From Volvariella volvacea V23 (taxonomy: Eukaryota > Basidiomycota > Agaricomycetes > Agaricales > Pluteaceae): a stretch of 64,000 nt of DNA. Where the stretch lies: NCBI GenBank assembly GCA_000349905.1, contig KB722739.1:579444-643443 (forward strand). Direction: 5' to 3'. The position numbers and the translations under genes were made by a program. The notes beneath the pieces were generated by a model. The model was not told the DNA's origin, ran no database searches, and saw only the letters and a list, made by a program, of their open reading frames with translations. Of the stretch, positions 1 to 13,527 are shown one piece after another. The number at the start of each line of letters is the position of its first letter. Position 1 is the stretch's first letter.

Positions 1-15
1 TCGAGCAGTTAGCTA

Positions 16-402
16 TTAAATACGCGCTAGATGCAGGGAAACACGAACTTGAGCCACTCCCACCACAGCTAGAATTTCAGTGGGAAAAGGAGGAAGAATG
101 GGTCGAGGAATGGCAGGCGAGTGTACTAGAACTGATTGTCCGGGTGTGTCTATCTCCTCATCCGAGTCATCATCAGGCCTAGGGAGAAGTTCTGCTAAAT
201 AGTCGCGCATCATCGTCATGGTGGTGGCTTGTGCAACCGCGTCGACGTTGGAGACAAACAGAGGGAAATAGCATGTCGGTTTTCGGACGCGTTGCGGTTC
301 GCGTGTGTGGCGCCATCGAGGAGGTGCAGGCCTTGAAAAAGGTGAAGTCTCGATATGCGGGGTCTTGATGCGCGGGCCTCCTAGTTTCAATGATACCTCC
401 AT
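16..402 (-). CDS. possible 5' exon of an unknown gene running off the left edge
   Basis: An open frame on the minus strand starts at an ATG at 402 and runs about 128 codons. It is arginine- and proline-rich at first, then has an acidic patch (residues DDDSDEEID) and a proline-rich end. I recognise no domain. The frame closes at 16, so if it is a gene it must splice before that and continue left of the window. It lies about 220 bp beyond the 3' end of the GPI12-like gene, in the same orientation. Composition is compatible with a disordered N-terminus, but a chance open frame of this length is possible in sequence with this base content. Confidence 0.3.
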   Translation of the reverse strand: MEVSLKLGGPRIKTPHIETSPFSRPAPPRWRHTREPQRVRKPTCYFPLFVSNVDAVAQATTMTMMRDYLAELLPRPDDDSDEEIDTPGQSVLVHSPAIPRPILPPFPTEILAVVGVAQVRVSLHLARI

Positions 403-626
403 TTGTGTGCTTCTTTCCACATACTGACGATTGCCTCAATGCCCGCGAGCACAAGAGGGAACGGATTGAGGACCATAGTGTGTATACTGCAGTGTGCCAC
501 CCCCTTAGCTTCAGTTTCAGTGAAACCTATTGCCAATCCGGCGCGCGCCAATGCCCGCTAAATGCGTGTAAATAGGAGTGAATATAATAATTATGTTGGC
601 GCTAATTTATTAAGATGGATCATACG

Positions 627-1698
627 CTAAGATGAATGCCTTACTTCCACCCAATCATTTACCCACATATATCTAGAGAATAAAATGTATAGATACCGGA
701 ACCACACAAGCTGACTTCTATGGGCGTACATGGCACGAAGCGTGGTGAAGTACGCTCGGAGGTCGGATATATAGACAGGACTGGAGTGATGCACTAGGTT
801 CCATGTGCCCACGCCACCTTCAATATCCTCCATCACGTCTGGATGGGGTATTTTAGTTATACCAAAGTTTTGGAGGATAGTGAGCCAAGCGGGAAATATG
901 TTGGTTCTCCACGCGTTTAAGAGGTGAATCTTGAGCTTAGAAATAACGGGTGCCAGAGCGCCTGTGTACTTTGAAACGAGGGACACAGTTGTTAGTGTGA
1001 ATAGCCGGGGCGGAGGGGTTGTAAGTTTGGACCTTCGGTCTGTGAGGAGTTGTATAACGCCTTGCGGCAAAGAGCGGTGGTTGGGGTGTCTGGAGACGCC
1101 GCCATGGTCAAATGTTAGCACCTAGGGAGGGTTAGCCATGCAGTAAACCGCATGTGGATAGAAACGCACGGTAGTGATATTGTTATTCTCGATAATAGGC
1201 TTGATCACTCTTGCAATGGCGATAGGATCCCAATCCGATAGAATATCATCTTGAAGCAAGCTAATACTTCCTGAGCCGGCGCAACAAGGCAGACACAAAC
1301 ACGAGTACGCACGCATGGTCCAAAATGAAGACGTTATCCTTGGGTATACCCAGCACGTGTGTACTCTTCTCAAATTCCTTCCGTCGCGTTCGTCCCAATC
1401 CATCGGCATTCCCGACTGAGATGGAGAACGCAAAGACTTCCGGAGAGCTCTTGTTGACGGCATGGCCTGGTACGTGGCTCCCTAAAGCCTCCGACTTATA
1501 GGCATCCGGGCCGTACAGCTGGTTCGTTAACGCAACGACAGTCGGCGCAAAGAACATGCATTCGTCGTCGGGATGTGCTACGAGCACGAGGGTCCGCTCC
1601 TTTGCAAACTCGACAGAGCCAGGCGGGGTGTGTTGGTGGCCATGGAGGAGAGCAAGAAAGAGAAAGAGGAGGGAGAGCAAGGAGCCCAAGGAGGACAT
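627..1698 (-). CDS. GPI12: N-acetylglucosaminyl-phosphatidylinositol de-N-acetylase (PIG-L/GPI12 family)
   Basis: This enzyme catalyses the second step of GPI-anchor synthesis at the ER: it removes the acetyl group from GlcNAc-PI. Three exons are read on the minus strand: 1698-1313, 1260-1170 and 1121-627. They give 323 residues, in the usual range for the family. The start at 1698 places a hydrophobic signal-anchor at residues 4-19, as expected for an ER membrane protein. An upstream in-frame ATG at 1731 would only add 11 residues. The metal-binding motif AHPDDE is at residues 41-46, followed by GNADGLG and TFDHGGVSRHPNH, the second metal-binding His block. Most homologs have Gly rather than Arg after the Ser in that block. 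The C-terminus keeps the aromatic FSRYMWVNDW segment. It is divergent from the next gene with only 119 bp between start codons. Identification is firm; exon limits are inferred from frame. Confidence 0.9.
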
Positions 1699-1817
1699 GG
1701 TGAGACTTGGGTGTTTGTTTGTGATAAACAAAGAGGGGCAGTCGAAACTTTAATTCCGTCCTTGTCCTCCACACTGCACTTCCCCACCCTCTCCCATCTG
1801 CCCGCTCGTCGTCGACC
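1699..1817. promoter_or_regulatory. 119-bp divergent intergenic region
   Basis: The start codons of the GPI12-like gene (minus) and the RRM-like gene (plus) are 119 bp apart, so any core promoters must be shared or overlapping. The strip is pyrimidine-rich on the plus strand near the second start. No clear TATA box is visible. Confidence 0.5.
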
Positions 1818-4800
1818 ATGCCGGCGGGCACACGAAATTCACCATTTACAGTGGAGGACTCGGAGGACGAGGTCGAGTTGGTGCTCATTGAGAACCTTTC
1901 TCCTGATGCTCCCACTGAACTCGAACTCCAACCAGAGAGTCCAACAGAGTCAAGGCAATATGCAGCAAATAATCAAGATAACACCGAAAGTATGGATATA
2001 TCAGACGATGATGTTGAACCTGTTCCGGTCCCACAGGGTGCGTAGATACCTCTATCAGCGGTTCATTTTCTTCGAATTCTTCGGTTCTGAAGTCACTCTA
2101 CTGCAGAGTCACAATCACCACGTACTTCTGTGAAGAGGAAACGCGGAGAGACGCCCACTGGACCTAGTGGTATGGTGCGGCCTGCGCAAGTCCCTACAAT
2201 ACCTCCGCCACCGCACTATGAAGGAAAGAAGGCCAGGAAACGCCGAAGGAGGGCTGAGAGGTTGGCAAGAGAGGCGGCTGAGGCACAAACCAGGTTACAA
2301 GCAAGCCAAGCTGTTTCCCACTTCCAAACCCAACCGATAAACCATCCACCGCCTGCCTTGCCCAGAAATCAACTATTACGGAACGATGCACCAACCGTTC
2401 CAGGCCCAGTTGCATCTACCTCCAAGCTTCATCACCCTCTTCCACCCAACCCTCTTTACTTTGGCAACGCTATCCAGCCATCTGCAAATCAGGTTCGCGT
2501 CAGTCAAAACAATATACGTCAGCAACCGAAAGTCCCTCCTTCTGGACCTACGTCAGCGCCCAGACCAATTCCGTTGCCCAAGGCTACCGTGACATCTACC
2601 TCAAATTGGGTCAACTCGATGGCGCGAGCAGCTGAGCAACCTGGTCCTGCCCTTGAGCGCAGCGAAGTCGAACTTGAGTCCCTAGCCAACTGGCCCTCTG
2701 CGAATTCTGCTTCCACTATTCTTCCCCCTCTCACTTACCAGTCACCCACTGCCACCGCAAATCTTGGACCTTCAGCCCCGCACTCTCTACCCGTTTCGTC
2801 TTCCACGTCATTTGTAGCGCCAAACGCCAGAGGGATCATCGGTAGGAAAGCCGAGGAGGATCTTACCAATGCTCATGGCTTCTATCATGTTTCATTCACG
2901 ACCACCAACTGGTTACAAGACGGGCCAGGTTCGCCGAAGAAGGTTAAGCAATACCATCCCAGACCCGATCGTTCGCTCGTGATGGAGAAACTCCCAAAGG
3001 CGTGTCGGACGGTCGAGTATGTATGGGATTGGGCGAAGAGAGCCTCGGTTGTGGTTGGTGGAGGTGTGGACCCAGTTTTTGTGTCGGTTGATCCCATAAA
3101 TGCGAAGGCGTTGATCGAATTTGTGGATGTTGCATCTGCGAATAGGGCTTGGAGTAGTCCAAGGTTAAGCGGTGCTAGTGGTCCTGGTAGGCAGAAGAAG
3201 GGTAAGGGAGAAGACGCGATCAGAGTATGGTGGTATCGTCCGCACCAAGATGATATTGGTATGGAGGATCTGAGCAGCGAAGCGGTCGATCAAAGAGAGG
3301 AGATGGCGGATAAGGAGGAATTGGAGGAAGGAGAGATTGAAAGTGATGAAATTATTATCTTACCTTCGAAGCCTAAATCTCCGGCGACCAAGAGTATGTC
3401 GCTGTCATCTCAGCAACGTCGATCTGCCCAACCCGCCCAACTCCCAAGGAAGCCCTCACCACCGACTTCTCAACCTCAACGTAGGCCAAACCCTATCCCT
3501 CTACCACCTCCTATGCCTTCCTCGTCGCATCAGCGAAGACAGTCACCACCACCGCCCCCTCCGCCGTCTCGTCTCCCACCTCCACTTCCTCCGCCTGCAG
3601 CTCAACCCACCACTGCACCTCTTCCCTTGTCATCGGCCGTCCCTTTATCCCACTCTCGTCTTGACTACACAGAAATCACGATGAACCAATTCCTCAATAA
3701 AGTCAGATACCAAGTCTCGAATGCGGATCCTCTAAGCCCGGCTTTTGCTCCTTCTCCACCGTTACCATCAGCCCCGACAACCAGGAACAGTTTACCTGTG
3801 CCTAATGCGCGCCCAATTCCTCTTCCTCCACCTCCAAAGGCGGCAATGCCGCCCTTGCCCTTGCCTCTGCCCTTGCCCGCTGCTCCCGCTCCTGTTCAGC
3901 CATCCTCGCGCGCAAGACCGCCTTCCCCAGAAATAGGATCGGATTCATCAATACCCGGATTGATGATGAGCCAGAGGACATCTAGTGGAGCTGGAGGATC
4001 GACTTTGGCCGATGTCAACATGAACAATTCTGCTAACACTCAATCGAGGGCTCCGGTATCAAGTGGGAGCAGTACCAGCAGGACTCCGACGTCGCCTAAA
4101 GCGAGAAATCGCCCGTTCACGCGCGCTCCGGGTCCTATTCCGCTTCCGCCTGTTACGAAGCCGAGGACTCCGTCTGTTGGCGCGAGTGCTGCTGCTGCTG
4201 CTCCTCAGGCTGGTGGTACTGTCGGTGGTGCATCATCGTTGGCTGGGAAATCGGTTGAGGAGTTACTTGAGGACATAGGATCGGGTGTGGGAACGGCGAA
4301 TTGGAGGCCGGCGAGGCCGATTCCTATTCCTTTGCCCCCTGTGAAGAAGCGTGAAAGTTCTGATGAAGGGCAGAGTTTACCGAGTGGGAGTGGAAGTGGG
4401 ATTGGGACTCCAATGGCAGCAACACCAGTGGCGGCGGTACCGCCATCTTCTTCAATGTCGATTTCGAGTACGCCGCCGCCGCGTTCGTCCCCATCGGGAT
4501 CAGTGGCATCGCAGAGGAGGACGAGTTCGTTGGCCCAGATCGCGAAGAGGGAGGGGAAGGATTTGGATGAGTTGGGGTTGGATTTGGCGGTGGAAAGGGG
4601 GAAGTATTATGAAAGTGACGAGGAGGAGGAGGATCAATTGGAGGATTATGAGGTTGGAGAGACCGATGATGTCCCTGGGCTGGGATTGCTTTCTCAGCAA
4701 GAGGAGGGACAGGAGGAGGAGATGAAGGAAGATGAAGAAATTGCGATTGCGCAACCTGTCCCGCTTACACCGCTCTCTACGGCGTCGGGGTCGCTTCAGC

Positions 4801-6877
4801 AGGCGATATTGCAGAATCAGCTTTCGGCGATTGCGGGGAGGTTTAGGCCTGTTTCTGGGGTTGAGATGTTGGGTCTGCAAAAGCAAGCTGGGGTGTCTAC
4901 GCCGGTAGCTTTGCAAGGACCAGCGACGGCGTTGGGGCCAATCTCTTCATCGTCTCCACCGTCTGCCTCGGCGTCTGCATCGTCGTCAGCAGCACCTGTC
5001 GCAGCTGCCGCTGGACTGCTCTTGGCACCGTCGACTGTTATTTCTCCTCCACCTCCTCCACCTTCAGAACCAAGAGCGATGAGGAGAGTAGTGTCGAATG
5101 CCACACCGCCTACTGAGCCCGCTGCCCAAAGGGTGCAAGTTCAACAAGCTCAGAGTCAAAGTAACGTTCATGGTCCTAGTCAAGGCGCTCGGACACCTGG
5201 TTTGACTCTGACGACGGGTTCAGGCTTTGGCCTTGCTCCGATGGAACTGGCACGTCCGGTTACACCTGGCGGTAGTGCAGAAGCGGGTGTGAGTGCGGTA
5301 CCAGCCCCAGCATCTACATCGACACCAACTCCGATGGTGGTTGACACAAATGTTAATGCCTCTACTGTGTCTGTGGCGACTACCTCCCCGACGATCACAA
5401 CACCAGCACCAGCCTCGAGTGGGTTTGGAGGTGCATCGGATGAGCTGGCAAAGATGCGAGAACAGTTGTTAAAGTCAAAGTTGACGAGGAGGAAGAAGAG
5501 CCAGATGACGGACGTGGCTGCTCCTGCTCCTGCTGTGTCTACTTCTGGTTCTGCTGCACCTTCTGCTCTATCGGGTTTGGCATTGACTTCTGCGCCTGTG
5601 CACACCGCTGCTTCGACAGAACCCACGAGTGTCTTTTCGATGAGTCCGACTGGGGATGGAAATGCAGGTGGGGAGGGTGAAGCTAGGGATGAGATGAATG
5701 GATGGGTTGTTCCCGCTTCTCCGGGGTCGTATATTCCTCTACCACCTTCGTCGTCGAGCAGCTCAAGTTCGGGTTCGGGCTTGGATGTGAGTCTTGTGGA
5801 GTCCCCTACTATGATGAGGCGGGTGGATGTGGAGAGGAGTAGAGGAGTTGCAAATGGTATGCAGGAGAAGGGTAGGGACAATGGAAAGGGGAAAGCTGTT
5901 GAGCCCGCCTCGAGTGCCGAAAGAGGAAACAATGCGGAAGCGGAGGTGGTGGTTATGAATGGCGGTGGTCAGAAGGAGTTGCAGGATGAAGCGCAGCTTT
6001 TCCTTATGGATGTTTTGGGAGATGTGGTGCCCGGGGCAACAGAGACGGCGACGGATAAGAAGGTGCAATTACCGACTCCACCACCTACGGTAGCTACGAT
6101 GGCCTCTGGCCTCTTGGCGTCGAGCCAACAGCAGTCTCATCAACTTCCGGTTGCGAGTACGCCTTCACAGCAACAGCAAGGGCCATCGGACTCGAGTTCT
6201 CAATCACAGGATCCAGCACATAAGAAGGAATTGTCGCTCCGGCAGCAGTTATTGGAGAGACGGGTTAACGAGAGTAAGAGGTTGATGGATGAGCTTATGA
6301 AAGCCCAAACCCCGATGGAGAAGAAGAAAATCCTGGACGCTTTGAGAGATTTAACGTGAGTCGGGTTTGGGTTTTCAGGACAAGTGATGTGATCTTATCT
6401 TCTTTCCTTTCCTTTCCTTCCTTTTCTTTCTCGATGTCGTCGATGTTGGAGGGTTGTTTGATTTTAGGCAAGCACAGTCGTTAGCGCAAGATGCGAGTTC
6501 GAATTCGAGTGGGAGTAGTGGTGAATCGTCGAGATCGATTTCGCCGCCTTCGAATAATGGGAGTAGTAGCAGCAGCAGCAATAACACCGGAAGAGTAAAC
6601 GCATATAGCAAAGTGACAGCATCGGAAAGTTCACATCAGCACCAACAACAATCATATAGAAGTTACAACAAAACATTAGTTTCATCTACAGTGACGAGGG
6701 GTTCGACCATGTGTAAGTATTCCATATTGTGTACGGCCATTATACTGAACGACTACGACTACAGCAACGGTTGCAAAGATAGGTGTGCATCTATGGCCCA
6801 CAACAAGTGAGAGCGCAGGTGTCTTGATCATCAGTGACGATGAAGACGAAGACGAATATGAATATCGAAGATCGTAA
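1818..6877 (+). CDS. large low-complexity protein with an RRM-like core
   Basis: Four exons (1818-2037, 2107-6355, 6468-6712, 6765-6877) join in frame to 1608 residues. The N-terminus is acidic. A basic stretch (KKARKRRRRAERL) follows, which could be a nuclear localisation signal. About 300 residues in, a folded segment runs from HGFYHVSF through SLVMEKLPKACRT to DAIRVWWYRP. Its pattern resembles an RNA-recognition motif (beta strand, helix, VFVSVDP strand, ALIEFVD strand), but it is weak by eye. The rest is disordered Pro, Ser and Ala tract with repeated PIPLPP units that could bind SH3 or EVH1 domains, plus acidic blocks. Near the end of exon 2 is a helical, charged segment (LRQQLLERRVNESKRLMDEL). 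I do not recognise the gene. A nuclear or RNA-linked role is inference from the basic patch and the RRM-like fold only. Confidence 0.75.
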
Positions 6878-9131
6878 TCTTGTGTAAGCAGGATGATTCG
6901 CTAGCCGTACGATGCTTGTGAGTGGTGCACGTGTTGTATTTCTTCCTGGCCAATGTGGGTCACCTTGTGGATGGGTACGGTGGCGACTTTGGTGTCTTCG
7001 CCGCAGCTCTGTGGCGTATCTTTACTTTCTTCTCGTCTTCTCGCCTTCTCGGATTTTCTCTCTCCGCCATCGGTGCAAACTGAATTAGCTGTTACTGAAC
7101 CTTGTCGCCGGTTATATTTCCTGTTCGCAGGTGAGTGTTCTTTCATTTGATTCTCTTCAATTTGAAATGTTTTGATGAATTTGCCCCTAACGCAAATCAC
7201 TCTCCCCCACTTGCTTCTCTTCTTTTGATTTCTTGTTTCCTCCATTGGGCGTTGTCTACGCCTTTCTCCCCACGTGTTTGATCCTCGCTGGTTTTTCTCC
7301 TTTTGCTCGTCAGTGCCCTTGACCAATGACTATCTGATTATCATCATCCCAATCGACGCCTTCAATTATTTATCATCCTACCCTTGACCCTATGTGCTTT
7401 TTATCCTCATTTCACGCTCCCCACCTTTACCATGGCTCATGCATCTGAGGACTATCTATCTATCGGCCGAATCACTATTACCAATATACAAAAAGTAATA
7501 GGGATTGGGTTGAAAATAGATAGCCTCACCTGGTGCTCCTGACTTCTCCAGCCTGCATCTAATTCACCCTGCATACCTGTTCTCGCTTCATTCTTCTCTC
7601 CGCTACCTCCGTTCCGTTCGGACCCGTTCTCTGCGTTTCTCTTTTGTCATTACTCTTCGTTTCTTTTTTCCCACACGCACACACAGCTTTTATCATTTTC
7701 ACCCAGCTATTAGAAGCACGGAAGACAAGACCGAGGGATGGGTCCCAAGCAATGATCGTCAAGACGGCTACACACGATGGCGATGGAGAGAGTGTGACGG
7801 GCTGGGAGAGTGATTGCCTGAACAAGACAAGACCGATGGAGGGAGGCCTCGAGGTTGGTTGGAGGAATGGATCGGACGGCAAGTCATCAAGCATGGACAG
7901 CTTATCAAGACTCGAGTTGAAGAAGAAACCCGGAAGCGGTGTTTGGGCGTCTGGGGAGGTTTGAGATCATGACTCTTGTGCTCCGTGCGATACCAAGTGT
8001 TTGGCAGGAGTGCCATTCGTCTTATCGTCGTCCCCGGATATGACAGCGTTTCTCATTGGCGCACGTCTGGGGAGGGCGTTAGGGCGGTGATGGTGGGGGG
8101 TTGAGGCGAGGCTGGGGTTGGAGGTGCGCAGTGCTAGGAAGGGCTTCTGGGGTCTCGATGAGGTGTCCATGCATGACGATGCGTGTGAAGGCCTTTTCGC
8201 CCTTGGTCCTTGGGTGGTTCGGTACATAGATGAGGGGTTTGTGGCTCCGTGTCCTGTGATTTCGTGTGTATGTAGCGCTGGGTTCTGGAGATGCCTGGCT
8301 TGTATCAATGGCCGAACTCTGGATTTAGACATGTTGTCCTTTTGTTTCTGGTCTGCAATCAAGACTGTTTGTCGTGCCTCTTGGGTTCTCAGGTCTGCTC
8401 TGGCCGTTGGCGCGAGGAGGGGTGGGTGGTAATTGTACTCTGGGCCTGTTGTTCTCGTGATCCGCGAGGCGAGGGTTTGTGGTTTGCCCTTGTGCTAATT
8501 TTGAGAAAACATTACGAGCTAGTTTGACAACAATTGTCCCATTAGGATAGCCTCGTGCAAGGCACATTAAGTGCATCAAGAACACGGTGTGGGGAAATGC
8601 TATGGAGATTGCCAGTACAGCAGTTATCATCCTCGTGGCGTTGTCCCCAGTGTGCGCAGGACTTATCTTGGTATCGGAACACAAGGGAATGGCAGAGAAT
8701 GTGCGCACACGGGCAGGAAGTTCAAGGAGGACGCCCAAAAAGGCAAGCTGGACGCAATGGACGGGGATGACTAAGCCGAGGTCTCGTGGTCGGTGCTCGG
8801 ATTACAAAACAGGACGCAAACTCCCGTTTCTACAGCTTGTCCTTTCACCACCACCCTCTCCCTCCTCCGACTGCTCCCTTGGTCCCTGTTTTCCTTTCTG
8901 ACCCGTAAGTCTCTCGCCATCCGCTGCGTCCTCGACGTTTTTCTCATCATATGCGCTTGTTCTTTCCGCATATCGTCTCATATCAACCTATCATGGCGAT
9001 GGCGATCACGCCCCTTTGCCTGCCCGCCTCCGCCCCATTCGTCAATCGCACATTTGTGGCACGTTGGATGGCTCTTTGATGGCTTTGATGGCGTTTTCCG
9101 CTTGGGATTCTAGTACAATCGATACTCTGCA
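6878..9131. other. long gene-free stretch upstream of the E2 gene
   Basis: No open frame here shows family similarity, codon bias or splice continuity that I can support. The frames present are short and overlap one another on both strands. Pyrimidine-rich tracts between about 7200 and 7700 and again at 8840-8960 look like leader or promoter sequence. The last part probably holds the 5' UTR of the E2 gene. Confidence 0.5.
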
Positions 9132-9913
<782 letters not shown>

Positions 9914-12455
9914 GATGGATGTTCGAACAGCTTCACACTTCCTTATGGTATTCACGCGGACGAGGCTGTGTGTAGAATCGCTCCGGGTGTAGATCCATTG
10001 TATGCTTGCGCTCCATCACTCTCAATCGCGTCCGTTGTTCTAGTACTGCATCCCACTTGTTTCTGCCGACAATTCATAATGAACATTATACACGCTCTCT
10101 GAGCACCTTTGGACGTGTCTTGCGTGGTGTGATATAGGTCGTGGGAAGAATATACTATATTAAGCGCCCGGCACTGCCTCCATATTTAGCACTGCCGTTA
10201 TCCTTGCTTGCTCTGCTAATGAGGCACAGCGCCTCGCGAGCGTGATGGCTCTTTATGATGTAAGAAAGTCGCCGATATATCCTTTCCTGTACACCGACTG
10301 GCAATTCATTTTCACGAGACGCGATCGAGTTGCTACAATCTCTGAGGGGGTGTGCAGGCGCAATATGACCAAGTGCTTCACCTCCAACAAGGCTTTCCCT
10401 ACCAACCAGACAGGGGAGGAATCCAACGGTCCTATTGAACAGCTTTTCAAACCTACTACTCTAATTTCTCGGTGCGTCAGAGTCAGACCTGATCAAATAG
10501 GACAGGTCGGAGGTATGAAATCCGCCGTACGAGCGTTCACCGCGACTGGCATGGGGTACCGGTAAGAAGTCGCAACTTGTAAAAGTGCGCGCGTGCACAT
10601 ACACCTTTTTGCGGGTGATTCGGTCGAGGTTTCAGCCTCTGTGGACGATCGAAAAGAGTCACCGTGGTCCTCGGCGAGAGGGCTTTGCTCGTTGTCAGTT
10701 GGGTACAGCACAGAGCCCGGACTCGAATGTTGTCCGTGCTGGTATCCTGGACAGTTAATGAGCGCGAAACCCGTCGCTTGAGGCGTGTAAGCGTGCACTT
10801 TATACTAATGGGTATAATCTACGGTCCTTCCCTATGTTTCTAGTCATTGCTGGGAAAGTAGTGTCACTGCTATCTCAGTTTGTGAGAGTGGAATATCATC
10901 CCATCATCCCATCATCGCCAGGTTTCACTGGCAGGCTTGGACTGTGAAAATGATATGTACGTGGCAAGACAATCGTTACTGTGCTGCGATCAGTGTTAGT
11001 CGACGTTTCCAGAATTCAGGTTCACCCGGCGAACGATGTGGTTTTATGAACTTCCGACGTCAATGGCTGAGCGGGATCGACCAATCTGCCGTAGATTACC
11101 CAAGGGACGGAAAACATTACACAGAGTTTTGCTGGTGTGACCGATACAGTAATTGCCCCAATTTGGCAATGTCAAAAACCTTAATGGCTATCATCAATAT
11201 CGGATGACGAACATCTGCCGATGGTGATTGCGATGAGTCTCTAGAGCTTCACTGTTGGGATGGGAGTTGTCCTGAGACGATAGAGACGTGGGCTTCACGC
11301 TCAGCGTTGCGCCCTGTGCGCCACGCGACCTGGAGTCGGTGCGTGTGACGTTATCCCGGCGGGCCGCCACGCGTTACGCGCTGGCGCTCATTTAGCGCTG
11401 TTCACAGCCTCGGACCCCTGGGTTTTTGACTCTTGGCGACTTCGCCTAACTCCCTCCTAATTTGAAGTGAGATGAGATGGTAGTTACGGGGAAGTATGGG
11501 GAAATATTATTGAGTGAGCGCCACCGGTGGGCCACTTCATCTGTACGGTGCACGCAAGGTGGCGCATAGGGCGAAAGTGCACATCAATGCGTGACGGTGC
11601 TTGATTCGTGTTTTGGCTATTGGTGACGTGTTTTTGTCACAACCACCAATAGGTTCCAATTAGGTTAACTGATACAACCGAGAGGACCGAGCAGGGTTGT
11701 GTCAGGGTCGTTGGTCAATCCTCCTGGTTCAGTCTGTGCAATGAGCTCAGCCTTCACTTGACCAACGCCCCCTACATTCTCTGTATATGTTATGACTTGA
11801 CCCCTCCTCTCCCCCGCCCCCCTCCCCTTCTCAGCATACCCGCACACCGCCTCCCTCGCTTGTCTAATGTCCTACCAACCAGGGACCGTTCCGTTCATTA
11901 TGTGTTGCTAAACTGAGCCACAATGATCTCGTCTTGAACGCCTATGGCTATCTCGATCTTTACGCAAGGGTTGGATGACTCCAGCGGAGGAGTATATATT
12001 CAGGACGTCCTTGAACAGTTGAGACCATCATCCCATTCGTTCTTCTTTTCTCTTCTCTTCTTCCTTTTTTGCGTTTACTTGACCTTTCTATTTAACGTTT
12101 TTGTCTGGCGTTTTCTGACTTCCGACCGTCCAGACTACATATTTATCTCCTTTACTTCTTCTGCCAGTTCATCGGGGACAAGTTTCGTTCTCTTGATATA
12201 AAGCCCAGCGTAGCCCGACCGCAAACGATTTCCGTCGTCTCCTTGATCCCTCGCAACACTCCAGATCCGCTTCGGAGGCCACTTCCTATCACCCACCGTC
12301 CTCTAACCCTTGTATAACCAAATTTTTTAACCTCTGAATCCGACTCCTTCGTCGATTTCCACGACCCGCATTTAACGAATCCCTTCCTTCTTCCATCCTT
12401 CAACTTTTCCCCCCCACCAGCCAAAATTTCGTCCTCTCAGTTTTACTCGACCGCC
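9914..12455. other. gene-free stretch between the E2 and DUF6593 genes
   Basis: Only short unsupported open frames are present. A GC-rich patch lies at 11280-11420. A 9-bp perfect inverted repeat (CTATTGGTG at 11617-11625, CACCAATAG at 11644-11652) could form a hairpin, or could be a small relic of a mobile element. The last 400 bases are very pyrimidine-rich, typical of fungal promoter and leader sequence. Confidence 0.45.
12197..12203 (+). promoter_or_regulatory. TATA-like box before the DUF6593 gene
   Basis: TATAAAG lies 253 bp upstream of the ATG at 12456 and is followed by a long pyrimidine-rich leader. The distance is plausible for a highly expressed fungal gene with a long 5' UTR, but nothing else confirms it. 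Confidence 0.3.
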
Positions 12456-13256
12456 ATGAACCCCTTCGCAGGCTGGAACCAAGGATCGGCAGGATCCCAA
12501 GCCCCCTCCATTTTCGGTGCTCTCCCGTACCCCACCGCGCCGTCCGCGCCGAATCTGCTCACTTTCCAATTCCTCTCCTTCCGCCCCGACATCACCAACT
12601 GCACTGTCGTCGGCCCGCAAAATCAAGTCTATTACCAGATCGTGACCGAGCCGCATAACCCAGGTTATACGGTGGTCAAGGACTCGAAGGGAAAGAATCT
12701 GTCGCTCGTGGAGTGGCAGAGCCATCCGCTTGTGGAAATTAGAGGAGTGATGCAAAAGGAACCCGTTAAGAACTGGCTGAAGCTTTCGAACACAAAGACG
12801 TGAGTGCGCCCTTCTCGCTCGCTCCCCTCGCATTTTTTCCTCGTTCAGGTCATCTTCGCCTGTACCTGTACAATTTTTTTTCTCTATCCTAGCCTCATCG
12901 GACATTAGAGATGCTAACTCCAAGGGCTGCTTGCTTTGTTTATCCTCACAGGTCTAGATCGATGGATATTCGCGGAATGCAACTTGTTTGGGCACCCCAA
13001 GAACGCTCCATCAACGTAAGTCTCCTTTGATTGTCCCTCCTTTTTACTATCTCTGGATTTTTTGAATGGGAGGAACTGATCCTTTTTCCGACAGTTGTAT
13101 TTCTCGACTAGTGCTGGAGTCAAATGCATGGCCAAGGTCACTCGGGCCCCGACCGCTGTGACTATCGAGGTCACCACGGAGGCATACCAAATGAATCTTA
13201 TGGATTCTATCATCACTGCAACTCTCCTCCTCCAATGCGGCAGAAACATCGATTAA
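12456..13256 (+). CDS. DUF6593-family protein
   Basis: Exons 12456-12799, 12952-13015 and 13095-13256 join to 189 residues. The N-terminus (MNPFAGW...) is short, Ala/Pro-rich and probably flexible. The conserved domain begins at about residue 28 with LLTFQFLSF and RPDITNCTVVG. It continues through YYQIVTEPHNPGYTVVKD, VEWQSHPLVEIRG, RGMQLVWAPQ and the terminal LLLQCGRNID. This ordered set matches the DUF6593 family, which is abundant in mushroom-forming fungi and has no established function. There is no signal peptide and no membrane segment, so a soluble cytoplasmic protein is likely. The start is chosen because family members also open with a short NPF-type leader. Family assignment is from recall of the motif series, without a search. 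Confidence 0.85.
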
Positions 13257-13497
13257 ATGAACGCAACGTCCTCATCCTCGATAACTGGCACCTTTTATTT
13301 ATTTATTTTTCCCGCCTTTTTTGGAGTTTTGTTGCGGTTATTTTTATTCTTGTTTTTTGGCGCTTTCATTTTTTGCTTTAAGTTATTACCTTGCCCTTCT
13401 CACTCGCTTTCCAAGCTACATCCATTGGCATTTTTTGCATTTCCTGGCATTGGCATCAATCAGCATTTTTGCATTTTGCATTGCACGTAACGCTCTC

Positions 13498-13527
13498 TAA
13501 CGACCCATTTATTTATTTATTTATTCA
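13498..13527. repeat. short (TTTA)n microsatellite
   Basis: An ATTT/TTTA tetranucleotide runs for about six units shortly downstream of the DUF6593 gene, in an AT-rich 3' flank. Confidence 0.6.

Noticed and set aside
5180..5932. 250-codon minus-strand open frame inside the RRM-like gene
   Set aside because: Antisense shadow of a low-complexity, GC-rich coding region; no domain and no splice partners.
10900..10925. ATCATCCC short repeats as a CRISPR-like or regulatory array
   Set aside because: Only three imperfect units with no spacers; simple sequence in a eukaryotic spacer.
11617..11652. 9-bp inverted repeat as a possible mobile-element end
   Set aside because: No target-site duplication, transposase or second copy seen; kept only as a note in the spacer entry.
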